A stretch of 60,812 bases of DNA from an uncultured Roseiflexus sp. (GTDB taxonomy: Bacteria > Chloroflexota > Chloroflexia > Chloroflexales > Roseiflexaceae). Of the stretch, positions 42,429 to 50,558 are shown piece by piece (position 1 is the stretch's first letter; each line of letters begins with the position of its first letter). Position numbers and translations under genes: made by a program. The notes under the pieces are model-generated. The model worked only from the letters and a program-made list of their open reading frames with translations. It was not told the DNA's origin and made no database searches. The stretch lies in NCBI GenBank assembly GCA_937935075.1, contig CALGYB010000028.1, forward strand, positions 1 through 60,812, in the 5' to 3' direction.

Positions 42429-43517
42429 ATGCACGACACAATCGTTTTCACTCGAGGCGTTCCGCCAACCGAAGCATTTCCGACGGCGCAGATCGCCGAA
42501 TGCCTGGCGACGGCGGTCGAATCCGACGCAGCGGTCGTGTTGCAGTACGGTCAGCAACCCGGCTACGCGCCGTTGCGATCTCTGCTCGCTGCGGAGTATG
42601 GCGTGACAGACCATGAGATTATGGTCGCCAACGGATCATTGCAACTGCAAGACCTGCTGGCGGCGCATCTGGTGCGTCCTGGTGCGACCGTTCTGACGGA
42701 GCAGCCCAGTTACGACCGTGCTATCACGACGTTTCGGCGTCGTGGCGCGCGGGTGGTCGGTATTCCACTCGAGGCGGACGGTCTCGATGTGATGCGCCTG
42801 GAGGCTGAGGTTAAGCGCCAGACGCCGGCGTTTCTCTACATGGTGCCCGACTTCCAGAACCCGGCTGGCGTGACGACATCGCTGGAGAAACGACGTGCCA
42901 TCCTGGAGATCGCCGGGCGGCACGGTTTCTGGGTTATCGAGGATATTCCCTACCGCCTGCTGCGCTATCGGGGCGAAAGCGTCCCAATGATGCGCGCGAT
43001 CAATCCGGATCGGGTGATTACGATCACGTCATTCAGCAAACTTCTCAGCCCTGGCATGCGCGTGGGGTATATGGTTGCGCCATCGTCGCTGGTGGCAGCG
43101 GTGACGAAGGAAGGCGAGAACACCTATTTGTCTCCAGTGCTGCCGACGCAGGCCGCCGTGGCTGAGTTCATCCGGCGCGGCTGGATGATGCCAAATATCG
43201 AGCGTTTGAAGGAACTGTATCGACCACGCTGGGAGGCGATGCTGAGCGCGGTGCGACGCTACCTGAAGGACGTCGCTGCTTCTGAGCCGGATGGCGGCTT
43301 CTTTGTGAGCGTGACCCTTCCGGCTGACGCCAATACCCGTAATCTTGTCGCCCGCGCGAAGGAGATCGGTCTGGTGCTGACCGAGGGACAGGCGTTCTTC
43401 GCCGATCCTGACGAAGGTCCGGCGCCGGACGGCGAACGCTTTGTGCGCCTGCCGTTCTGCGCCGTCACGCCGCAGCAGATCGATGAAGGCATGCGCCGCC
43501 TCGCATCACTGCTGTGA
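42429..43517 (+). CDS. PLP-dependent aminotransferase (class I/II)
   Basis: A 362-residue aminotransferase of the fold-type I family. Signature parts are ANGSLQLQDLLAAHLVRPG, TEQPSYDRAI, MVPDFQNPAGVT (Asn and substrate contacts), VIEDIPYRLL (Asp pairing with the PLP ring N) and SFSKLLSPGMRVGY with the Schiff-base Lys. It most resembles 2-aminoadipate/MocR-type aminotransferases (LysN-like) but lacks a DNA-binding domain. The amino acid substrate cannot be told. AAGGAAGG precedes the ATG. Confidence 0.87.
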   Translation: MHDTIVFTRGVPPTEAFPTAQIAECLATAVESDAAVVLQYGQQPGYAPLRSLLAAEYGVTDHEIMVANGSLQLQDLLAAHLVRPGATVLTEQPSYDRAITTFRRRGARVVGIPLEADGLDVMRLEAEVKRQTPAFLYMVPDFQNPAGVTTSLEKRRAILEIAGRHGFWVIEDIPYRLLRYRGESVPMMRAINPDRVITITSFSKLLSPGMRVGYMVAPSSLVAAVTKEGENTYLSPVLPTQAAVAEFIRRGWMMPNIERLKELYRPRWEAMLSAVRRYLKDVAASEPDGGFFVSVTLPADANTRNLVARAKEIGLVLTEGQAFFADPDEGPAPDGERFVRLPFCAVTPQQIDEGMRRLASLL

Positions 43518-43535
43518 GCGATGTGACCGTCGCCT

Positions 43536-44333
43536 TTATGCCTCGTTATTGACGGCGAGGAGATACCCTTTGCCACGCACATTGAGGATGTAGCGCGGCG
43601 AACTGGGATCAGGCTCCAGTTTCTGGCGCAGGTGATGGATATGGGGCTTGATCAACTCGCCCGCTTCCAGATCACTGGCATCGTATCCCTGAGCGCACTT
43701 CACCAGCTGGCTGTACGACAGCATCGTGCCAGCGTGCTCTGCCAGGCAGAGCAGCACCCGGAACTCGGTCGGCGTCAGCGCCAGCGTGCGCCCGCCAAGC
43801 GTCGCAACCTGACGCCATGTGTCGAGTTGCAACTGTCCAATCACAATCGTGCGCTCAGCCTGCGCCGCCGGAGACATCTCAACGGTGGCGGCGACTGAGC
43901 CGCGCAGCTCCTGGACTGCGGCGTCCACCGCGTTGAGCAGCGCGCGCCGGCGCTGCTCAGCGGCGTGCGCCTGCAACGCCGCCTGAATGCGCTCGAGCAC
44001 CTGTGATGGCTCGGTGTTTTTCAGCAAATAATCGAAAATGCCGTGCCGCAATCCTTCGATGGCGGTTTCGAGCGAACCATGCCCGGTCAAGATGATGATC
44101 GCAGCATCCGGATGACGCGCCCGGGCCGCCGTCACCACCTGCATCCCGTCGATGCCGGGCATTTTGAGATCGACAAGCAGCAGATCGAACGTTTGCTCGT
44201 CAAGGAGCGCAATGGCTTCAGCACCACTGGAAGCAGTCGTCACCTCATAGCCTGCGCGTGTCAGCATTGCGCCCAGCGTCAACCGAATATTGGCTTCATC
44301 GTCAACCAGCAGTATTCGCTCCGACTGGCTCAT
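43536..44333 (-). CDS. OmpR-type response regulator
   Basis: A 265-residue regulator. The receiver domain (1-120) has the acidic pair in VDDEAN, the phospho-acceptor Asp in LLVDLKMPG, Thr in ILTGHGS and Lys in YLLKNTEP. A helical linker (about 120-165) leads to an OmpR-type winged helix with LTPTEFRVLLCLAEH and VRGKGYLL. No histidine kinase gene is adjacent, so it is an orphan. Its promoter has an overlapping palindrome (44429-44446). Confidence 0.9.
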   Translation of the reverse strand: MSQSERILLVDDEANIRLTLGAMLTRAGYEVTTASSGAEAIALLDEQTFDLLLVDLKMPGIDGMQVVTAARARHPDAAIIILTGHGSLETAIEGLRHGIFDYLLKNTEPSQVLERIQAALQAHAAEQRRRALLNAVDAAVQELRGSVAATVEMSPAAQAERTIVIGQLQLDTWRQVATLGGRTLALTPTEFRVLLCLAEHAGTMLSYSQLVKCAQGYDASDLEAGELIKPHIHHLRQKLEPDPSSPRYILNVRGKGYLLAVNNEA

Positions 44334-44400
44334 AGTCTCCCCTTTCAGCGGCGCGTTGCGTCCGTGGCGCCATCGAACAGATGCACGTTCTGTTCGATGG

Positions 44401-44446
44401 ATGGTAGCACCAAAGGTGGATAGATGTCAACTCATGATTGTGAGTT
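44401..44446 (-). promoter_or_regulatory. Promoter and operator of the orphan regulator
   Basis: On the minus strand TTGACA (44430-44425), 18 bases, TACCAT (44406-44401). A perfect palindrome AACTCA - N6 - TGAGTT (44429-44446) overlaps the -35, which suggests repression, possibly by the regulator itself. Confidence 0.6.
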
Positions 44447-44672
44447 TGAAACTTATGCCTGAAAAGCATCTAGTAATTGCCCACCTTTTGTAGTATACTG
44501 AAAAGGACTGAAAACTATCTTGTGATAAAATCCACAATCGGTGACATAGGGTGATATGCCGACCCTGAGAGGCTCCTTCCACGCACGCAGGAAGCCCATG
44601 TCGGCGGGAGCGTTTTTGCGCAGGCTGGCGGGTAAGGTCGCTGACGACCCTAGTTCAAGAGGAGGCAGGTCA
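44447..44672 (+). other. Long leader of the winged-helix gene, with hairpin
   Basis: A TATACT box (44494-44499) suggests a transcript with about 170 bases of leader. In it GCCGAC (44558-44563) pairs with GTCGGC (44600-44605), enclosing CTTCC/GGAAG around ACGCACGCA. GGGAGCG and TTTTT (44612-44616) follow, so it could act as an attenuator. No known riboswitch class is recognised. Confidence 0.35.
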
Positions 44673-45065
44673 ATGATCGACCAGAGCGTGCGTTCGTTGC
44701 TCGAGGGAGTGATCGATACGCCTCTCAAACTGCAACTGGTGCTCATGTTTGCCGAGCACCAACACTTGCGCGCTACTGCGGCGCAGGTGGCGGACCGGAT
44801 CTATCGTGATATCTGGAGCACGCGCGAGGCGCTGCGCGAACTGGCGGAGAGCGGGGTGCTGTCTGAAACGAACGGTAAAGATGGGCCTCAATATGCCTTT
44901 TGCCCATCGGGTGAGCTGGCAGAGCCGATCCGTCGGTTGATGCTCTGTTATAATGAGCCATTGGAACGCGATCTGATCCATCGCACGCTGCGCGAGATAG
45001 CCGGAGATGCATCTTATCGTCGGGCGGTTCGGATGGGCATTGCTTTTGAAAGCCTGAGTTTCTAG
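44673..45065 (+). CDS. Winged-helix transcriptional regulator-like protein
   Basis: A 130-residue protein with a central winged helix (TAAQVADRIYRDIWSTREAL, then LAESGVLSETNGK and a short wing), resembling MarR/ArsR-like DNA-binding domains. It probably regulates the molybdopterin oxidoreductase gene 14 bases downstream or itself. The start at 44673 has an ideal AGGAGG; the frame stays open further upstream over the leader. No metal-binding or ligand motif is seen. Confidence 0.7.
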   Translation: MIDQSVRSLLEGVIDTPLKLQLVLMFAEHQHLRATAAQVADRIYRDIWSTREALRELAESGVLSETNGKDGPQYAFCPSGELAEPIRRLMLCYNEPLERDLIHRTLREIAGDASYRRAVRMGIAFESLSF

Positions 45066-45079
45066 CGATCTGGAGCCAT

Positions 45080-45700
45080 ATGTCTGAAGTGCTGAAGAAG
45101 AAAAAAGCCAGCCGCACTCCCCCCGATAAGCGCGATCGTGTGCCTCCCGGTCAGTATGTTACGGAAAAGTTTCCGGTTCTTCACTATGGCGAGGTTCCCA
45201 TCTACCCTCATGTCGAGAGTGACTGGGACTTGCGCGTCTGGGGAGAAATCGAGGCGCCGGCGCGTTTCAGCTTTGCCGAGTTCCGCGCTTTGCCAACGAT
45301 TACCGTTACGACCGATATTCATTGCGTGACGCGCTGGAGCAAACTCGACACCCACTGGGAAGGCGTGCAGTTCAGGGAGTTTCTCAAGCATATACCGCCG
45401 CTCAAGTCGTCTGCCAGGTATGTTATGGCGCATTGCGAGCATGGGTTTACGACAAATGTGCCGCTCGACGTGCTGCTGGAGGACGATGCGCTGCTGGCGT
45501 ACAAGTATGAGGGAGAGGAGTTGACGCCGGAGCATGGCTATCCGCTGCGCTTGCTGACGCCGCATAAGTATTTCTGGAAGAGCGCCAAATGGCTGCGCGG
45601 CATTGAGTTTATGGCAATGGATCGCCCTGGCTTCTGGGAGCGCTATGGTTACAACAACAACGCCGATCCCTGGAAGGAAGAACGCTACGCGGAGGAGTAG
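45080..45700 (+). CDS. Sulfite oxidase-like molybdopterin oxidoreductase
   Basis: A 206-residue protein of the sulfite oxidase/YedY (oxidoreductase molybdopterin-binding) family. The Cys that binds molybdenum is in IHCVTRWSK, followed by HWEGVQFREFL, AHCEHGFTTNVPLD and GYPLRLLTPHKYFWKSAKW, the usual order. No signal peptide is visible, unlike periplasmic YedY, so it may be cytoplasmic. The preceding regulator-like gene ends 14 bases before. Substrate unknown. Confidence 0.88.
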   Translation: MSEVLKKKKASRTPPDKRDRVPPGQYVTEKFPVLHYGEVPIYPHVESDWDLRVWGEIEAPARFSFAEFRALPTITVTTDIHCVTRWSKLDTHWEGVQFREFLKHIPPLKSSARYVMAHCEHGFTTNVPLDVLLEDDALLAYKYEGEELTPEHGYPLRLLTPHKYFWKSAKWLRGIEFMAMDRPGFWERYGYNNNADPWKEERYAEE

Positions 45701-46112
45701 GCTTTCCCCTCATCCCTCCGCCTCTGCCACGCAAGATTTTCACGAGCCAGCGGTTTTTGTCGCGTCACGAAGCCTTTTTCCGCCTCACCCCTTGCCCCCT
45801 TTCCAGCGACGCTGGAAGGGGGACAAGTCGTTCTGGTGACCAAAAACGAGTAATGCAACATAAGGGTTCGCCAGAAAATATCGATGCCTGTGAGCGCCCC
45901 CTTCTCCCTCGCTGTGGGAAGAAGGGGGAGTTGTAGCGTAGCGATACCTGAAACGGATGATGCAACGGACGGGGTCGCTGCCTTCGCTCCTGTGGCGGGC
46001 GCAGGCGACGGTCGTGTGGGAGGCGCAGGATACGAGTGCGCCGACAAGAACTCTGATGACGTCTGCACTCTCGGCGCGCAGTTGGACGTGATCGTCACCT
46101 GTTGGAGGGGAA
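45701..46112. other. Intergenic region with two strong hairpins
   Basis: 412 bases between converging genes. CTTGCCCCCTTTCCAGC and GCTGGAAGGGGGACAAG (45791-45827) form an imperfect stem; CCCCCTTCT (45897-45905) and AGAAGGGGG (45920-45928) a perfect one. Neither has a T-run. They may end transcription from either side. No gene is supported. Confidence 0.55.
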
Positions 46113-47030
46113 TCACACCAGATATGGCCGCAGCACGTTGCGCGCCAGCAGGAAACCGCGCTTCACCAGTTCCTCGGTTCCCTCGAATTTGCGATCCTCG
46201 TGTTCGATGCTCAGCACAAAATCATAGCCGACGGCGTAGAGCGCGGCGATAAACCGATCCCAGCGCACCTCGCCAAGCCCCGGCAGGCGCGGGACCTGCC
46301 ATCCCATACCGGCGGACATAACACCGTGCGCGTACAGTCCGTCGCGGTTGATCTCCATGTCTTTGGCGTGGACGTGGAACAGGCGGTCTTTGAACTCGTA
46401 CACGGCGCGTTCGTAGTCGATCATCTGCCAGACGAGGTGGGACGGATCGAGGTTCAGTCCAAAGTTTTCGTCGGGGATAATGCGGAACATTTCGCGCCAG
46501 ATTGCCGGTGCGTGCGCCAGGTTCGTTCCGCCGGGCCATTCGTCGTAACTGAAGATCATCGGGCAGTTCTCGATGGCGATTTTGACGTTGCGGTCGCCAG
46601 CGTAGCGCACCAGCGGGGGCCAGACGGCAGCGAATTGCTCCAGGTTGTCGGGCACGTTCTTCGTCTGGTCACGCCCGATGAACGTGCCGACCACGCCGAT
46701 GCCGAGTTTGCCGGCGGCGTCGATGACCTTCTTCAGATGCGCGTTGACCTGCGCGCGATGCTCCGGGTCGGGATGCAGGTTGTTCGGGTAATAGCCAAGC
46801 GATGAGACCGTCAGCCCGGTGCGCGCCATCAGGTCGCGGATTTCAGCCGTGCGCGCGTCGGTCAACGTTTCGACATCGATGTGGCAGACGCCGGCGTACC
46901 GTCGTTCTTTGCCCGAACCGGCGGGCCAGCAGGCGATTTCGATGGCTTCAAAGCCGTTTGCGGCGCCCCATGCGGCACATTCTTCGAGTGAGAGATGTGG
47001 CAGCGCAGCGGTGAAGAATCCGAGTTTCAT
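46113..47030 (-). CDS. Sugar phosphate isomerase/epimerase-like TIM barrel
   Basis: A 305-residue TIM-barrel protein of the xylose isomerase-like/AP endonuclease 2 superfamily. Metal-binding residues are visible as IAIENCPM (Glu), NLDPSHLVW (Asp, His), FHVHAKD (His, Asp) and LSIEHED (Glu). Members isomerise or epimerise sugars or inositol derivatives. It follows the Gfo/Idh/MocA dehydrogenase gene by 71 bases on the same strand, a pairing common in sugar or inositol catabolism. The exact substrate is not readable. Confidence 0.85.
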   Translation of the reverse strand: MKLGFFTAALPHLSLEECAAWGAANGFEAIEIACWPAGSGKERRYAGVCHIDVETLTDARTAEIRDLMARTGLTVSSLGYYPNNLHPDPEHRAQVNAHLKKVIDAAGKLGIGVVGTFIGRDQTKNVPDNLEQFAAVWPPLVRYAGDRNVKIAIENCPMIFSYDEWPGGTNLAHAPAIWREMFRIIPDENFGLNLDPSHLVWQMIDYERAVYEFKDRLFHVHAKDMEINRDGLYAHGVMSAGMGWQVPRLPGLGEVRWDRFIAALYAVGYDFVLSIEHEDRKFEGTEELVKRGFLLARNVLRPYLV

Positions 47031-47101
47031 TGATGCTCTCCTTCAAGTCCAAAGACTCGATCGTTCCCATGACTGGCGGCAGCCCCGGTTGTTCCGGCGT
47101 C

Positions 47102-48250
47102 TCAGCGTTCGATGGCAACCCAACGCTCCTCACGCGCACTGCGCAGGATCGCTTCGCCCAACAGCAGTTCCTCGTGTCCATCGGCGAATGTTGGATAATC
47201 GGGCGCGGCTGGCGGCGCACCGGCGGCAACGGCGCGGTAGACCGCTTTATAGAGTTGCTTGAACGTGTCGGGGAAACCTTCGGCATGCCCGCCGGGATAG
47301 TCGGTCGCGCCGCGCGCTGGGGGCATGAGGAGCGCCGGATCGCGCAGCAGCAACCCGCTGGCGGTCTCGCGTCGTCCCAACCACAACTCCTCCGGTCGCT
47401 CCGAATCCCATGCCAGCGATGAGCGTTCGCCATCGATCTCGAAACTGAGCCGGTTCTTGCGCCCTGGACTGACCTGCGACACCGTCAGCACGCCGCGCGC
47501 TCCACTGGCGAAGCGCAGCAGAATACTGGCGTAGTCTTCGGTATGGATGGGTTGCTCAATGGTCTCGGCAACGGTCACTTCCTTGCCGGTAAACGTATCG
47601 ATCGGTCGGGTCGGCTTGCGGCGTACCGGAATGAACGTTGCCAGATCGGCCAGAACGGCGCTCACCTGCTCGCCGGTAATGAACGTTGTCAGATCGAGCC
47701 AGTGCGAACCAATATCGGCAACGGCGCGCAATTCGCCGCCGAGTTCCGGTTCCAGCCGCCAGTTCCAGTCGGTTGGCAGCATGAGCCAGTCCTGCAGGTA
47801 CGACCCCTGGATGATGCGTGTGGCGCCGATCTCGCCTGCCTGCACCAGCGCGCGCGCATGCTGGCAGAGCGGGTAGAAGCGGATATTGAAGTTGACAGCG
47901 TGGACAATCCCTGCTTCGTTAGCCAGGCGCAGCAGTTCCGCCGATTCGGCGGAGGTCATCGCCAGGGGCTTTTCGCAGACCACGTGCTTGCCGGCGGCGA
48001 TTGCCGCTTTGACCTGCGAGAAGTGCAGGTGATTGGGGGTGGTGATATGCACGACCGTCACGCGCGGATCGGCGAGCATCTCCTCGAAACCGGCATAGAC
48101 GTGAAGACCGAGCGCGTCGGCTTTGGCGCGGGCGCGTTCCACACTCGAGCCGACGACGCCAAGCACCGGGATGCCAAGCCGACGCAGCGCCTCGACATGC
48201 ACCACGCCGATGAATCCTGTTCCGACTACAGCGGCGGCGATCTCTGTCAT
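47102..48250 (-). CDS. Gfo/Idh/MocA-family oxidoreductase
   Basis: A 382-residue NAD(P)-dependent dehydrogenase. The N-terminal Rossmann part has [31 protein letters not shown] and CEKPLAMT (the EKP catalytic Lys); the C-terminal alpha/beta half has [20 protein letters not shown] with the catalytic DIGxH. It probably oxidises a sugar or cyclitol; the isomerase-like gene downstream supports a catabolic pathway. ATG 48250 is used because GAGGTG precedes it; a GTG lies 12 bases upstream. Confidence 0.88.
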   Translation of the reverse strand: MTEIAAAVVGTGFIGVVHVEALRRLGIPVLGVVGSSVERARAKADALGLHVYAGFEEMLADPRVTVVHITTPNHLHFSQVKAAIAAGKHVVCEKPLAMTSAESAELLRLANEAGIVHAVNFNIRFYPLCQHARALVQAGEIGATRIIQGSYLQDWLMLPTDWNWRLEPELGGELRAVADIGSHWLDLTTFITGEQVSAVLADLATFIPVRRKPTRPIDTFTGKEVTVAETIEQPIHTEDYASILLRFASGARGVLTVSQVSPGRKNRLSFEIDGERSSLAWDSERPEELWLGRRETASGLLLRDPALLMPPARGATDYPGGHAEGFPDTFKQLYKAVYRAVAAGAPPAAPDYPTFADGHEELLLGEAILRSAREERWVAIER

Positions 48251-48308
48251 AGAGCACCTCACTCTTGGGAGATTGGCGATGCCTGATTTTCCCGCGATTG
48301 GCGTCTCC

Positions 48309-48314
48309 TGTCAA
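48309..48314 (-). promoter_or_regulatory. Possible -35 of the dehydrogenase gene
   Basis: TTGACA on the minus strand, 17 bases before GAAAAT, a weak -10, and about 60 bases before the ATG at 48250. It would be back to back with the deoC promoter. Confidence 0.4.
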
Positions 48315-48334
48315 GAATAGCAGGCGTATCGTGG

Positions 48335-48359
48335 TACAATCGCATTGTGTCTGGACACA
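48335..48359 (+). promoter_or_regulatory. deoC -10 box with palindrome at the start site
   Basis: TACAAT (48335-48340) is followed by TGTGTC-TG-GACACA (48346-48359), a perfect palindrome that would cover the transcription start, as an operator would. The -35 is poor. Confidence 0.45.
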
Positions 48360-48377
48360 GTGCAAGGAGACCTTCCC

Positions 48378-49124
48378 ATGACCGACATCTCGCTCGAGAC
48401 CCTGACCTACGAACAGGTGGCGAAGACGATCGATCACTCATTGTTGCGCCCCGAACTGACGACCCAGGAAGTTGCTGCCGGGTGCGATCTGGCGCAGCGC
48501 TACCATACCGCGTCGGTCTGCGTCAAACCATGCGATGTGCCGCTGGCGGCGCGCCTGCTGGCGGGTAGTGATGTCGCAGTTGGCACGGTCGTCGGTTTTC
48601 CGCATGGCAGCCACGCAACCGCCGCCAAAGTCTTCGAGGCGCGCCTGGCGATCGAACAGGGCGCAGTTGAACTCGATATGGTGATCAACATCGGCTGGCT
48701 GCGCTCCGGGCACGATAACGACGTGCTCGAAGACATTCGCGCTGTGGTGATTGCAACCGAAGGCCGGGCGCTGGTGAAGGTCATTCTGGAGAACGCCTAC
48801 CTGAACGATGCCGAGAAAGAGCGCGCCGCGCGCCTGGTGGAGCAAGCCGGCGCGGATTTCGTCAAAACCTCGACCGGTTTCGCTCCGTCTGGTGCAACCA
48901 TCCCCGATCTGATCCTGATGCGGCGTAGTGTTTCGCCGCAGGTGCAGGTGAAAGCGGCTGGCGGGGTGCGCACCCTCGATGCGCTGATCGATGTGTTGCG
49001 CGCCGGCGCAACGCGGGTCGGCGCGTCGGCGACTGCCGCCATCCTCGATGAGTTCTGCCGGCGCAAGGGATTGCCGGTGATCGGCGAAGGGGCGGCGCCG
49101 CCGGTGACGCCGGGGACGTACTGA
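48378..49124 (+). CDS. deoC: Deoxyribose-phosphate aldolase
   Basis: A 248-residue class I aldolase that splits deoxyribose-5-phosphate into acetaldehyde and glyceraldehyde-3-phosphate in deoxynucleoside breakdown. The Schiff-base Lys is in FVKTSTGF, the assisting Lys in VKAAGGVRT, with IDHSLLRPE and ELDMVINIG also typical. AAGGAG precedes ATG 48378. It is a stand-alone gene, opposite to the dehydrogenase gene. Confidence 0.94.
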   Translation: MTDISLETLTYEQVAKTIDHSLLRPELTTQEVAAGCDLAQRYHTASVCVKPCDVPLAARLLAGSDVAVGTVVGFPHGSHATAAKVFEARLAIEQGAVELDMVINIGWLRSGHDNDVLEDIRAVVIATEGRALVKVILENAYLNDAEKERAARLVEQAGADFVKTSTGFAPSGATIPDLILMRRSVSPQVQVKAAGGVRTLDALIDVLRAGATRVGASATAAILDEFCRRKGLPVIGEGAAPPVTPGTY

Positions 49125-49480
49125 TACTCATGCGCGGTCATTCGTACCATACTGCCGGGGCGCGCAGCGGGACGTTCGGGCGCTGCGGGCGAAAGCCCTC
49201 GCTGAGGCAAGTGGAAGCCTCGCTGGGGCTGCTGATGCCAATGCGACGTCATGCGCCCACGACCGCCAACGCGTGTTGTAGAGCGTTACGCCTTGCGAAC
49301 CGAGCGTTCGATCTTGTCTGACTGACCGCAAGTTAGTATAAGATCACAAGCACAGTTACGATACTGGCACGATTCCGCGTCAATATTGTCATGGTTTTGC
49401 GCAATAGCGCTTGCTATACTCGTCTGCGATATGCGCGCAACTTCGCGCGTCCCCCTTTTTACATGCAAGGAGCGCTGGCC
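49125..49480. other. Intergenic region before the PAS-STAS gene
   Basis: 356 bases. TGC-TATACT (49412-49420) forms an extended -10, giving a leader of about 55 bases, and AAGGAG stands before the ATG. The remainder is AT-richer than its surroundings but shows no gene or repeat. Confidence 0.5.
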
Positions 49481-50458
49481 ATGACGATTGAGCAGAGCGA
49501 TGCTGGCATTTTATTTCCCCGAAGCGACGGAATGGACGCATATGCGCGCGAACTTGAGCGCCGTATCAGCGATCTGCAATATCAGCTGGCGCGCGACGCC
49601 GCAGAACTGGAACGTTTGCGCACATTGACGGATGGTTATGAGCGCACTGCTGCCATCCTGCGCACGCTCGCCGACAACATTCCAGACTGGGTGCTCGTCA
49701 AGGATCGTGACCATCGATACCGTTTTGTCAATAAAGCGTATGCTGAATCGCTCCATATGCATCCTGACGAGATGTTGGGGAAAGACGACATCGAACTGGG
49801 ATTCCCGGAATACAACGTGAAGGGCGATCCCGAACGCGGCATTCGCGGCTTTTGGGCGGATGATTGCCAGGTAATGGAAAGCGGAGAACCGCTGATTATC
49901 CCTCATGATATTGCAACGCTCAATGGCGAGGAGCATATCTTTTTCACCTCGAAACTCCCGCTGAGGGATGCACACGGTGAGATCTGGGGCGTACTCGTCC
50001 TCTGCCATGATGTGACCGATCAGCACGCAGCATTAGCAGCGAAGCGTCAGAGTCTCGAACACGAGGCGTTGATCGCAGCGCAACAGGCGGCGATTCGTGA
50101 GTTGTCCACACCGCTCATTCCGGTAGCGGACGGTGTTGTGGTAATGCCAATTATCGGAACGGTCGAAAGTATGCGCGCCTTGCAGATCATGGAAACGTTG
50201 CTCACCGGTATCACGCAGCATCATGCACACACTGCATTACTGGACATCACAGGCGTTCAGGTGATCGATACGCAGATTGCGGCTGCACTGGTGCGTGCGG
50301 CGCAGTCGGCGCGCCTCCTGGGGACGGACGTGATTCTCACCGGCATTAGCCCCGAAGTGGCGCAAACCCTGGTCCACATCGGCGCCGACCTGAGTGCGCT
50401 GAAAACGCACAGCTCATTGCAGCGCGGCATCGCGTATGCGCTCCAGCGGCAGCGATAG
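49481..50458 (+). CDS. PAS-STAS stress-response sensor (RsbR-like)
   Basis: A 325-residue cytosolic protein. A short coiled coil (about 20-50) leads to a PAS domain (about 55-185: ADNIPDWVLVKDRDHRYRFV, HPDEMLGKDD, VTDQHAAL) and a C-terminal STAS domain (about 215-320) with LIPVADGVVVMPIIGTV, LLDITGVQVID and ILTGISPEVAQTLV. This is the layout of RsbR-type stressosome proteins, with Thr residues that can be phosphorylated. No RsbS, RsbT or sigma-B-like gene is adjacent. It may sense a small molecule or redox state through PAS. Confidence 0.88.
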   Translation: MTIEQSDAGILFPRSDGMDAYARELERRISDLQYQLARDAAELERLRTLTDGYERTAAILRTLADNIPDWVLVKDRDHRYRFVNKAYAESLHMHPDEMLGKDDIELGFPEYNVKGDPERGIRGFWADDCQVMESGEPLIIPHDIATLNGEEHIFFTSKLPLRDAHGEIWGVLVLCHDVTDQHAALAAKRQSLEHEALIAAQQAAIRELSTPLIPVADGVVVMPIIGTVESMRALQIMETLLTGITQHHAHTALLDITGVQVIDTQIAAALVRAAQSARLLGTDVILTGISPEVAQTLVHIGADLSALKTHSSLQRGIAYALQRQR

Positions 50459-50545
50459 CGCTGTTGCAGGTTTGCCGCGCGGCGCTTCCTGTCGGCTCGC
50501 AATGGCGATCTGACAGGAGTCGACGCCGTGCGGATCTCCAGGGCG

Positions 50546-50551
50546 TATAAT
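50546..50551 (+). promoter_or_regulatory. -10 box TATAAT giving a leaderless mRNA
   Basis: A perfect TATAAT lies seven bases before the ATG at 50559, so transcription would start at the initiation codon. No convincing -35 hexamer is present. Confidence 0.55.
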
Positions 50552-50558
50552 AGTTTGT

